Positions 43,203-50,029 of a stretch of DNA of 64,000 bases are shown here, piece by piece. The DNA lies in assembly GCF_029626225.1 (NCBI RefSeq), contig NZ_JARUBP010000001.1:6634001-6698000 (forward strand), in the 5' to 3' direction. The stretch is from Asanoa sp. WMMD1127. GTDB taxonomy: Bacteria > Actinomycetota > Actinomycetes > Mycobacteriales > Micromonosporaceae. A program made the translations under genes and the position numbers. The notes beneath the pieces were generated by a model, which made no database searches, was not told the DNA's origin, and was given only the letters and a program-made list of their open reading frames with translations. The first letter of the stretch is position 1, and every line of letters starts with the position of its first letter.

Positions 43203-44120
43203 TCACGTGAGCAGCGCGGCGATCAACACGAGGGCGGGCACGGCCGCGAGGGTGGAGAGCACGATCGCGTCGCGGGCGAGGCCGGTGGCGCGGTCGTAGC
43301 GGGTGGCGTACACGAAGAGGTTCTGTGCGCTCGGCAGCGCGGCCAGCACGACCGCCGCGAGCAGGGCGTGGCCGTCGAGGTGGAAGACGAAGTGGCCGAT
43401 CGCCCACGCCACCGCCGGCTGCACGGCGACCTTCAGCGCGACCGCGAGATAGCGCTGGGCGGCGTCGGGGCCGGGCGCGAACGGGCGGCTGCCGCGCAGC
43501 GCCAGGCCGAGCGCGAGCAGCGCCAACGGGACGGCCGCGCCGCCGACGAGCTCGAACGGGCGCAGCGCCTCCGGCGGCAGCCGCCAGCCGGCCGCGGCCA
43601 CCACGAGGCCGCAGAGGCAGGCGACGCTGATCGGGTTGCGCAACGGGGCGGACAGCAGCCGCAGCGGCGCCGGTCGGTTGCCGGCCGCCGTCACGTCGAG
43701 CACGGCCAGGCCGGTCGGCGTCGCGATCAGGAGCTGGAAGAGCAGCACCGGTACGACCAGGGAGGCGTCGCCGAGCACGTACGCCGCGATGGGCAGGCCG
43801 AGGTTGCCGGCGTTGACGTAGGACGCGCAGAGGGCGCCGATGGTGACGTCCGCGGCCGGCCGGCGACGCAGCGTGACCGCCACGTAGAGGGCGGCGACCA
43901 CCAGCGTGCTGAGCACGAACACCGCGAGCGCGGGCGTGAACACCTTGTCGAGGCTCGACGTGGCCAGCGTCGCGAACAGCAGCGCCGGCGCCGCCAGGTA
44001 GAAGACCAACCGGGCGAGCAGCGTGGTCGCGTCGGGCCCGAGGACGCCGAACCGGCCCGCCAGGTAGCCGGCCAGCGTCACCAGCCAGATCCCGGCGAAC
44101 CCGGTGAGCACCGCCCGCAT
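43203..44120 (-). CDS. AEC family transporter
   Basis: 305-residue integral membrane protein of the auxin-efflux-carrier family, with ten or so hydrophobic helices and a central loop. Recognisable helices include IWLVTLAGYLAGRFGVL, LARLVFYLAAPALLF and ASYVNAGNLGLPIAAYVLGD; the helix-breaking N-x-G-N-L-G-L-P-I motif is typical. Transports small organic acids, amino acids or auxin-like compounds; substrate unknown. ATG at 44120 with AGGA upstream; an ATG three codons earlier lacks room for an RBS. Confidence 0.9.
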   Translation of the reverse strand: MRAVLTGFAGIWLVTLAGYLAGRFGVLGPDATTLLARLVFYLAAPALLFATLATSSLDKVFTPALAVFVLSTLVVAALYVAVTLRRRPAADVTIGALCASYVNAGNLGLPIAAYVLGDASLVVPVLLFQLLIATPTGLAVLDVTAAGNRPAPLRLLSAPLRNPISVACLCGLVVAAAGWRLPPEALRPFELVGGAAVPLALLALGLALRGSRPFAPGPDAAQRYLAVALKVAVQPAVAWAIGHFVFHLDGHALLAAVVLAALPSAQNLFVYATRYDRATGLARDAIVLSTLAAVPALVLIAALLT

Positions 44121-44157
44121 GCCGGACATCCTGCCGGTGCCGGGGCATCATGGGCGG

Positions 44158-44811
44158 GTGCGTGTGCGGCCGATCACTCCGGAACTGTTCGTCGAGGACC
44201 TCGCGGAGCGAATCGTCCGGGAGTCGCCGGAGACCCGGCTGCGGGTGGCGCTGGACGGGCCGCCCCCGGCCGACGGGGCCACCGGCCCGCTGGCCGGTCC
44301 CGACCTTCTCGCCGCCGCGCTGGTCGAGGAGCTGCGGTTGCGCGGGCGCCCGGCGCACGTCGTGCCCGCCGGCGGTTTCCTGCGCGCCGCGTCGCTGCGC
44401 TTCGAGCAGGGCCGGACCAACCCGGACGCGTTCTACACCGACTGGCTCGACGAGGCGGGGCTGCGCCGAGAGGTGCTCGATCCCGCCGGCCCGGACGGCA
44501 GTGGGCGCATCCTGCCGTCGCTCTGGGACCCGGCCACCGACCGCGCCAGCCGGGCCGCGTACCGGACGCTGGAGTCGACCGCCGCCGTGCTGGTCACCGG
44601 CGGTTTCCTGCTGGGCGGCGGGTTGGCCTTCGACCTCACCGTGCACCTCGCGGTGTCGCCGGCCGCGCTGGCCCGGCGGACCCCGGCGGAGTGGGCGTGG
44701 ACACTGCCGGCCTGGGAGCGGTACGCCGACGAGGTCGACCCGGCCGGCTGGGCCGACGTGGTGGTGCGGACCGACGATCCGCGGCATCCGGCCCTCGTGC
44801 GGCGCGAGTGA
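44158..44811 (+). CDS. Uridine kinase-like protein with degenerate P-loop
   Basis: 217 residues aligned with actinobacterial uridine-kinase-like proteins: LRVALDGPPPADGATGPLAGP near 28-47 takes the P-loop position but lacks the GK[ST] signature, and later parts (RTNPDAFYTDWLDEAGLRREV, STAAVLVTGGFLLGGGLAFDL) match the family's acceptor and Walker-B-like regions. ATP binding is therefore uncertain. GTG at 44158 is used. Divergent from the AEC transporter. Confidence 0.7.
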   Translation: MRVRPITPELFVEDLAERIVRESPETRLRVALDGPPPADGATGPLAGPDLLAAALVEELRLRGRPAHVVPAGGFLRAASLRFEQGRTNPDAFYTDWLDEAGLRREVLDPAGPDGSGRILPSLWDPATDRASRAAYRTLESTAAVLVTGGFLLGGGLAFDLTVHLAVSPAALARRTPAEWAWTLPAWERYADEVDPAGWADVVVRTDDPRHPALVRRE

Positions 44812-44834
44812 ACAGGAATGAAGTGAGGTGACCG

Positions 44835-44860
44835 GTTTGGTGACTGGGACGCTTGGGTAA
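44835..44860 (+). promoter_or_regulatory. SigB/SigF-type stress promoter of dksA-like gene
   Basis: GTTT (44835-44838), 16 bp, GGGTAA (44855-44860) matches the SigF/SigB consensus GTTT-N15/17-GGGTAT in all but the last base, 38 bp before the ATG. Confidence 0.6.
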
Positions 44861-44898
44861 TCGCCCGCACCTCCGAACGTCCTGGAAAGGCGGCCGCC

Positions 44899-45276
44899 AT
44901 GCTCCTCGAGGAACCGACCCGGACCGACCAGATCCGGCTCACCTTGCAGGCCCGCTACGACGAGCTGACCGCTGAATACGAGGCGGAGCGCGACCGCGGC
45001 CACCTGCTGCGGCTGGTGGAGGCGAGTGACACCGCCGGCGACGACCAGGCCGACAGCGGCACCAAGGCCGCCGAGCGCGACGCGTTCCGCTCGGTGCTGG
45101 GCGTCATCCTCGACCGCCGGGCCCAGTACGAGCACGCGCTGTCCCGCCTCGCCGCCGGCAGCTACGGCCACTGCGAGGGCTGCTCGGCCCCGATCCCGGT
45201 CGAGCGCCTCGAGATCTTCCCGGCCGCGACAAGCTGCGTCGCCTGCAAGCAGACGCGGGAGCGGAGAGCCGCCTAA
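44899..45276 (+). CDS. TraR/DksA zinc-finger family protein
   Basis: 125 residues: an N-terminal coiled coil with many Asp/Glu (ARYDELTAEYEAERDRG) and a C-terminal C4 zinc finger, CEGCSAPIPVERLEIFPAATSCVACK (about 92-117). DksA proteins bind the RNA polymerase secondary channel and alter initiation, often during stress. AAAGG lies before the ATG. The upstream SigB/SigF-like promoter suggests stress induction. It is followed by a DUF72 gene with its own leaderless promoter. Confidence 0.9.
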   Translation: MLLEEPTRTDQIRLTLQARYDELTAEYEAERDRGHLLRLVEASDTAGDDQADSGTKAAERDAFRSVLGVILDRRAQYEHALSRLAAGSYGHCEGCSAPIPVERLEIFPAATSCVACKQTRERRAA

Positions 45277-45285
45277 GGTTTGCGT

Positions 45286-46170
45286 GTGGGCGACATCAAG
45301 GTCGGCACCGCGTCGTGGACCGACAAGACGCTGCTCGAGTCGGGGTGGTACCCGCCGGGTGAGGACACGCCGGAGAAGCGGCTGGCCTACTACGCCAGCC
45401 GCTTTCCGCTGGTCGAGGTCGACTCGACCTACTACGGGCCGCCGTCGGAGCAGACCGCGGCGTTGTGGGCGGCCCGCACGCCGCCGGGGTTCACGTTCAA
45501 CATCAAGGCCTACAGCCTGCTGACCGGGCACCCGACCCGGGTCAGCTCGATCTACAAGGACCTGCGGCCCGAGACCGACAAGACCAACGTCTACCCCAAG
45601 GACCTCCCGGACCAGACCTACGAGGAGATCTGGACGCGGTTCCTCTCGGCCCTCGACCCGCTGGTGTCCGCCGGCAAACTGGGTGCGCTGCTGTTCCAGT
45701 TCCCGCCGTGGTTCGGCATCCGGCGGTCCAACAAGAGCTTCCTGCTCGAGGTGCGCGACCGGGTCAAGCCGCTGCGGCCGGTGTTCGAGTTCCGCAACGC
45801 GTCGTGGTTCGAGGGCGACAACCGGGTGGAGACGCTCGAGTTCCTGCGGCAGCACCACCTGCCGTACGTCGTGGTCGACATGCCCCAGGGCCACCGCTCG
45901 TCGATCCCGCCGATCCTGGAGGCCACCGCGGAGCTGTCGGTGGTGCGCTTCCACGGGCACAGTCTCAAGTGGACGAGCAAGAACATCTACGAGAAGTTCG
46001 GGTACGAGTACTCGCAGCGGGAGCTGGCCCAGTGGGCGCCGAAGCTGCGCAAGCTGTCGGACTCGGCGGACGAGACGCACGTACTCATGAACAACTGCTA
46101 CTCCGACTACGCGCAGCGCAACGCGCAGGGCCTGCTGGACCTGTTCGGCGCGGACTCCGACGACGACTAG
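45286..46170 (+). CDS. DUF72 family protein, second paralogue
   Basis: 294-residue DUF72 TIM-barrel, longer than the paralogue at 40479 through an insert around 90-115 (SSIYKDLRPETDKTNVYP). Family parts: IKVGTASWTDKTLLESGWYPP, FPLVEVDSTYYGPPS, LLFQFPPWFGI and a C-terminal MNNCYSDYAQRNA. Function unknown. TAAGGT (45274-45279) lies six bases before the GTG: leaderless. Its 3' end overlaps the convergent GNAT gene by four bases. Confidence 0.9.
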   Translation: MGDIKVGTASWTDKTLLESGWYPPGEDTPEKRLAYYASRFPLVEVDSTYYGPPSEQTAALWAARTPPGFTFNIKAYSLLTGHPTRVSSIYKDLRPETDKTNVYPKDLPDQTYEEIWTRFLSALDPLVSAGKLGALLFQFPPWFGIRRSNKSFLLEVRDRVKPLRPVFEFRNASWFEGDNRVETLEFLRQHHLPYVVVDMPQGHRSSIPPILEATAELSVVRFHGHSLKWTSKNIYEKFGYEYSQRELAQWAPKLRKLSDSADETHVLMNNCYSDYAQRNAQGLLDLFGADSDDD

Positions 46171-46655
46171 CTTCGGCGGACCATGCGGATCTCGCGTACG
46201 CCCTGGTCGATCTGGGTCGTGCCGTCGGGTTCGAAGCCGTGCCTGCGATAGAACGCCTGGGCGCGCGGGTTGGGGTCGGCCACCCACAACGCGGCTGACT
46301 GGTCGGGGGCCACGACCGCGTGCAGCAGGGCGGGGCCCGCGCCGGTGCCGTGGTGGGCGGCGAGCACGTAGAGCACGTAGAGCTGGCGGGACCAGGCGGG
46401 CTCGGCGTCCAGGGGCGGCCCGGACATGGCGACGCCGATCAGCGCGCCGTCGTGCTCGGCGACGGCGGTCACGTTGTCGCGGTAGCGGTCGTCGGTCAGC
46501 GCCGCGGTCCAGAACCGCTCGCGGGCGGGCACGAAACCCGGGTCGTCGAGGACCGCGTCCGGCATGAGCCCGCGGTAGGTCTCCTGCCAGCAGCGGACGA
46601 TGACGCGCGCCAGCTGCGGCACGTCGTCGACGCGCGCGGGACGAACGGTGACCAC
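46167..46655 (-). CDS. GNAT family N-acetyltransferase
   Basis: 162 residues with the GNAT fold: TVRPARVDDVPQLARVI at the start, acetyl-CoA loop in YVLAAHHGTGAGPALLHAVV and the C-terminal RAQAFYRRHGFEPDG. Transfers an acetyl group to an unknown amine. Leaderless start: TAGCAT (46667-46662), six bases, GTG at 46655. The TAG of that -10 comes from the left end of the MITE-like element, so the gene's promoter is built partly from the insertion. Confidence 0.9.
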   Translation of the reverse strand: MVTVRPARVDDVPQLARVIVRCWQETYRGLMPDAVLDDPGFVPARERFWTAALTDDRYRDNVTAVAEHDGALIGVAMSGPPLDAEPAWSRQLYVLYVLAAHHGTGAGPALLHAVVAPDQSAALWVADPNPRAQAFYRRHGFEPDGTTQIDQGVREIRMVRRS

Positions 46656-46664
46656 CGTCGGATG

Positions 46665-46834
46665 CTAGGGGGTGTCTCGTGGATCAGGGTGGTGCCCCGG
46701 CGAGGTCCAGGCGGCGTCCGGGCGTGCGCGGAGGTGGGTCGGATACCGGTGTTGTATCCGGCCCGGCTCCGCGTGCGGTCGGACGTCGTCTGGGCCCGGC
46801 GGGGTGCCGGCATGATCCACGAGACACCCCCTAG
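46665..46834. mobile_element. MITE-like element, 170 bp, perfect terminal inverted repeats
   Basis: Ends at 46665-46686 (CTAGGGGGTGTCTCGTGG...) and 46813-46834 are a perfect 22-bp inverted repeat. The outer CTAG at each side probably is the target duplication, as for IS5-type insertions at YTAR; the 18-bp element ends start GGGGTGTCTCG. The interior shows imperfect pairing and no gene. It sits exactly between two genes: its left end forms part of the GNAT -10, and its right CTAG provides the stop of the wHTH gene. Family assignment is inference. Confidence 0.75.
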
Positions 46835-47205
46835 TCCTCCAGGAGCGTGATGGCGGCCTCGTCGGCGAGGCGGTAGCCGACGCCGTAGACCGTGCGGATC
46901 ACGGGCGCGTCGAGCTTGCCCCGCAACCGTCTGATGTGGACGTCCACGGTGCGCGGGCCGGCGATCGCGTAACCCCAGACGGTGCGGAGCAGGTGGTCGC
47001 GGGTGAAGACGCGGCGCGGGTGGCGGGCGAGGAAGAGCAGGAGGTCGAACTCGAGGCGGGTCAGCGGGACCTCGCGGCCGGCGCGGAGCACCTGGCGGGC
47101 GGCCACGTCGATCAGGACGTCGGTCGTCGTCCCTGTTGTCGGGAACGCGAGGAGGGTGGTGTGGGCGGGCTGGGCGGTGTGCCTTGGCTGGGCGGTGATC
47201 GTCAC
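46831..47205 (-). CDS. Winged-helix (OmpR/PhoB-type) DNA-binding protein without receiver
   Basis: 124 residues containing only the C-terminal effector domain of OmpR-type regulators: LTRLEFDLLLFLARHPRRVFT, DHLLRTVWGYAIAGPRTVDVHIRRLRGKL and TVYGVGYRL. With no receiver it cannot be phosphorylated in the usual way. GGAGG lies just before the GTG; start overlaps the rhodanese stop (GTGA). Its TAG stop lies in the MITE right end, so the insertion may have truncated a slightly longer protein. Likely regulator of its sulfur operon. Confidence 0.88.
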   Translation of the reverse strand: MTITAQPRHTAQPAHTTLLAFPTTGTTTDVLIDVAARQVLRAGREVPLTRLEFDLLLFLARHPRRVFTRDHLLRTVWGYAIAGPRTVDVHIRRLRGKLDAPVIRTVYGVGYRLADEAAITLLED

Positions 47206-47651
47206 GGGTCCTCCCGGGGTGCGGGGTGTGCGCCGACGAGCTGGGACTCCAACCGGGCCGGTCCGGCCGGCTGGAGGACGGGCAGGCCGGCCGCGCGCCA
47301 GGCGACGAAACCGCCGGCGAGGTCGGTCGCCCGGTGCAGGCCGAGGTCCTGCAGCGAGGCGGCGGCCAGCGAGGACGAGTAGCCCTGCTGGCAGAAGAGG
47401 ATGTAGTGCGTGTCGTAGGAGTCGGCGATCGGCAGCCGGGCCTCGCACCGCGGGTCGAGCCGCCACTCGAGGACGTTGCGGTCGATGATCAGCGCGCCCG
47501 GGATGGTGCCGGTGGCCTCGCGCTGGCCGACGGGCCGGGTGTCGACGAGCACGCTGCCGCTGGTGCGGGCCGCCACATGCGCGGCCTCGGGCTCGAGCCG
47601 GTTCAGGCGTACGCGTGCCGCTTCCAGGATCTCGTCGATCGAGCGAGTCAC
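47202..47651 (-). CDS. Rhodanese-like sulfurtransferase
   Basis: 149-residue single rhodanese domain. SVLVDTRPVGQRE and IPGALIIDRNVLEWR are the CH2 regions; the active-site loop FCQQGYSSSLAAASL carries the catalytic Cys. Moves sulfane sulfur. It sits in an operon with cysteine dioxygenase (overlap 4 bp) and a wHTH regulator, pointing to disposal of cysteine-derived sulfur. GTG start at 47651. Confidence 0.9.
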   Translation of the reverse strand: MTRSIDEILEAARVRLNRLEPEAAHVAARTSGSVLVDTRPVGQREATGTIPGALIIDRNVLEWRLDPRCEARLPIADSYDTHYILFCQQGYSSSLAAASLQDLGLHRATDLAGGFVAWRAAGLPVLQPAGPARLESQLVGAHPAPREDP

Positions 47652-48100
47652 CAGGCCACCCCCGCGCGGGCCACGTCGGCGACCCGGAGGACGCCGTCGG
47701 TCAGGTCATATCGGGTCATGCTACGCAGTTCCGGCGCGTAGCAGTGGACGCTGATCGCCGGGTCGGGGCCGTGGTTGCTGACGCGGTGGACGTAACGCGG
47801 GCCGAACCGGCGACCGTCGCCGGGGTGCAGCGGGCGTGCCCGCAGCGCGCCCGCGCGGGAGACGGTCTCCTCGGTCAGCGTGCCGGAGACGACGGTGAAG
47901 CCGCCGCTGGCGCCGCCGTGGTCGTGCAGGTCGGTGTGCTGGCCGGGCAGCCAGGTGAGCAGCCAGACCTCGTGCTCGGGCGTGGCGGCGATCCGGTGGT
48001 ACCACCGCTCGACCGGGTCGAACCGCGGTGCGACCGGCCAGCCGGCCGGGTCGCCGGCGAACCGCCGAGCGACGCTGAGCAGGTCATCAGGGAGGAACAT
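47648..48100 (-). CDS. Cysteine dioxygenase family protein
   Basis: 150-residue cupin thiol dioxygenase oxidising cysteine to cysteine sulfinate. The 3-His iron site is H59 and H61 (HTDLHDHGGASGGF) and H105 (RYVHRVSNHG). Bacterial CDO without the Cys-Tyr crosslink cysteine, which is Gly here. ATG at 48100 lies seven bases after TATGCT (48113-48108): leaderless, better than the ATG four codons upstream. First gene of the CDO-rhodanese-wHTH operon. A 3-mercaptopropionate substrate cannot be excluded. Confidence 0.9.
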   Translation of the reverse strand: MFLPDDLLSVARRFAGDPAGWPVAPRFDPVERWYHRIAATPEHEVWLLTWLPGQHTDLHDHGGASGGFTVVSGTLTEETVSRAGALRARPLHPGDGRRFGPRYVHRVSNHGPDPAISVHCYAPELRSMTRYDLTDGVLRVADVARAGVAW

Positions 48101-48164
48101 GGGTCCGAGCATAGCCCACTATTCCTACTGAGTTAGTAGGTTGTCCCGCGTGTTGGGAACCGGC

Positions 48165-48407
48165 TCAGGACCGGACGTACCGCCCCTTCCCCGGCACGCC
48201 CCGGATCAGGCCGCGGTCCTCGAGCGTCGTGGTGACGCGGTGGATGGTCGAGACGCTGACGCCGTAGTCGGCCGCCAGCCGGACGGTCGAGGGCAGCTTC
48301 TCGCCTGGCTTGAGCTCACCGCCCTCGATCCGGCGAACGAGGTCGTCGAGCACACGGCGATATTCGGTGGTGGGTTCCACGATGGAGCTCGCTTTCGAGT
48401 TGGCCAC
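48165..48407 (-). CDS. Minimal GntR-type DNA-binding protein
   Basis: 80 residues, only the GntR winged helix: EYRRVLDDLVRRIEGGELKPG, KLPSTVRLAADYGVSVSTIHR and the wing GKGRYVRS. There is no effector domain, so it may act as a partner or be controlled by level. GTG at 48407. Upstream (48442-48499) lie a palindrome and a direct repeat that suit autoregulation. Divergent from the MFS transporter, the likely second target. Confidence 0.85.
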   Translation of the reverse strand: MANSKASSIVEPTTEYRRVLDDLVRRIEGGELKPGEKLPSTVRLAADYGVSVSTIHRVTTTLEDRGLIRGVPGKGRYVRS

Positions 48408-48441
48408 CGCGAGTCCACCACAGACGTGCTTGTCATGTCAC

Positions 48442-48499
48442 CTTGTTGGAACAAGTTGAGATTGCACATTGACCAGATGCAACCAGTTGGAATAGGTTG
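48442..48499. promoter_or_regulatory. Palindrome and direct repeat upstream of GntR gene
   Basis: CTTGTTGGAACAAG (48442-48455) is a perfect palindrome. GTTGGAAYARGTTG occurs at 48445-48458 and 48486-48499, 41 bp apart, with two differing bases. The arrangement suggests cooperative GntR binding. Confidence 0.5.
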
Positions 48500-48560
48500 G
48501 GTCCCGGAACGCGACGGGTCACTTCCGGGTTGGCGCCTTCGGTGACACGCCGCGTCCGAG

Positions 48561-48629
48561 CGGGGGCCGGCTGGGCAGCGCGGCCCCCGCCTCCTGCCGG
48601 CCGGCGATCCCCCATCACCGGCCGGCAGG
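48561..48629. terminator. Two consecutive strong hairpins before the MFS gene
   Basis: CGGGGGCCG (48561-48569) pairs with CGGCCCCCG (48581-48589). Next, CCTGCCGGCCGG (48593-48604) pairs perfectly with CCGGCCGGCAGG (48618-48629). No gene ends just upstream on the plus strand, so they may be leader attenuators for the MFS gene or terminators of a lost gene. Confidence 0.6.
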
Positions 48630-48715
48630 ATCGCTTCCGGCCGCGGTAGAAATCCGGGGTCTGCCGTTCGTCGTCTGTGTGGCGCCCATCGTGGGTGGCC
48701 GGACGGAGGACGGGC

Positions 48716-50029
48716 ATGGGTGGGCGAGCGCGGTGGGCGATCACGGCGGTGTTCGCGGTGAACGGGATGTTGATCGCGACCATGGCGGCCCGGGCGCCGT
48801 CGGTCAAGGTGGACCTCGGGTTGTCGACCGGCCAGCTCGGGCTGACCACCGCGGCGTTCGGGGTGGCCGCGGTGATGGCGATGCAGTGGGCCGGCGGGCT
48901 CGTCGCGCGGTACGGCAGCCGGTCGGTCGTGCGCCTCGCGGTAAGCGTGCTGCCGGCGCTGCTGGTCGCCACCGCGGCGCCGGACGGGCTGGTCGGGCTC
49001 GCGGCGGTGTTCCTCGTCTTCGGCGCCGTGCACGGCGTGCTCGACGTCGCGATGAACGCCCACGCGGTCGCGGTCGAGCGGGAGCTCGGCCGGCCGATCC
49101 TCAACGGCTGCCACGCCGCCTGGAGCATCGGCGCGGTCGGCGGGTCACTGCTCGCCTCCGGAGCGGCACAGCTCGGATTGAGCCGGGCCGTCCACTTCGG
49201 CGTGGTGGCCGCGGTGCTCACGCCGCTGATCGCGGTCTGGACCCGCGCCCTGCTGCCCGCCGCCGTCGACGCCGCAGCGCCCGCACGCCAGGCCGAGCCG
49301 GCCGCCCACCGGGCCTCGACCGCCGACCATCCCGCGACCGCCGGCCAACCGGCCGCCCCCGCCCACCCCGCAACCGCCGGCCAACCCGCGGCCCCCGCCC
49401 AACCCGCGACCGCCGGCCAGGCCGGCGGGGAGCCGGCGCCGCGCAGGCCGCGCGTGCCGTGGAGCAGGCCGCTGGTGGTGCTCGGCGCCATGGGCGCGAC
49501 CGTGCTCACCGTCGAGGCCGCGGTGGCCAACTGGAGCGGGATCCTCCTGCACGACCGGCTGGCCGCGCCGCTGGGGATGGCGGCGCTCGGGTACGTCGCG
49601 TTCACCGCCTCCCAGACCGCCGGCCGGCTCGTCGGCGACCGCCTGCTCGCCCGCCGCGCGCCGCACGACCTGCTGCGGGTCGGCACCCTGACAGCGGCCG
49701 CCGGGCTGGCGCTCGTCCTGGTCAGCCCTTGGCCCGCGCTGGCCATAGCCGGGTTCGCCGTCGTCGGGATCGGGCTGGCCACTCCCCTTCCCGTGCTGTT
49801 CGGCGCCGCCGGTCATCTCGGCGCCGCGGCGGGCGGGGCGGCCGGGGCCGTCGCGCGGTTCACCACGATGACCTACAGCGGCATCCTGCTGGCTCCGGCG
49901 GTGATCGGCGCGGTGGCCGATCTGGTCGGGCTGACCTGGACGTTGGCCGCCCTCGTGCCAATGCTGGCCGCGGTCGCGGCCGTCGACCTGCGGGCGCTGA
50001 CCACGACGCCGGCGCCCGTCACGCCCTAG
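48716..50029 (+). CDS. MFS transporter
   Basis: 437 residues with 12 predicted helices: N-terminal ITAVFAVNGMLIATMAARAP, signature MQWAGGLVARYGSRSVVRLA after TM2, second half VLGAMGATVLTVEAAVANW and onwards. The loop between TM6 and TM7 contains a low-complexity repeat (ATAGQPAAPA, three times). Resembles YbjJ-like/DHA efflux-type carriers; substrate unknown. GGAGGA lies six bases before the ATG 48716. The divergent small GntR may regulate it. Its end overlaps the convergent kinase gene by 11 bp. Confidence 0.88.
   Translation: MGGRARWAITAVFAVNGMLIATMAARAPSVKVDLGLSTGQLGLTTAAFGVAAVMAMQWAGGLVARYGSRSVVRLAVSVLPALLVATAAPDGLVGLAAVFLVFGAVHGVLDVAMNAHAVAVERELGRPILNGCHAAWSIGAVGGSLLASGAAQLGLSRAVHFGVVAAVLTPLIAVWTRALLPAAVDAAAPARQAEPAAHRASTADHPATAGQPAAPAHPATAGQPAAPAQPATAGQAGGEPAPRRPRVPWSRPLVVLGAMGATVLTVEAAVANWSGILLHDRLAAPLGMAALGYVAFTASQTAGRLVGDRLLARRAPHDLLRVGTLTAAAGLALVLVSPWPALAIAGFAVVGIGLATPLPVLFGAAGHLGAAAGGAAGAVARFTTMTYSGILLAPAVIGAVADLVGLTWTLAALVPMLAAVAAVDLRALTTTPAPVTP
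49310..49428 (+). repeat. In-frame tandem repeat in MFS cytoplasmic loop
   Basis: About three copies of a 36-bp unit encoding HPATAGQPAAPA-like sequence. Pro/Ala-rich loop, probably expanded by slippage. Confidence 0.6.

Noticed and set aside
43162-46287. A 1041-codon open frame on the minus strand
   Set aside because: It runs antisense across six well-supported genes, with Arg/Gly/Ala-rich composition typical of shadow frames.
48141-48545. Plus-strand frame of 134 codons opposite the small GntR gene
   Set aside because: No family-like sequence or RBS; the GntR winged helix on the minus strand is clear and the operator repeats lie in this frame.
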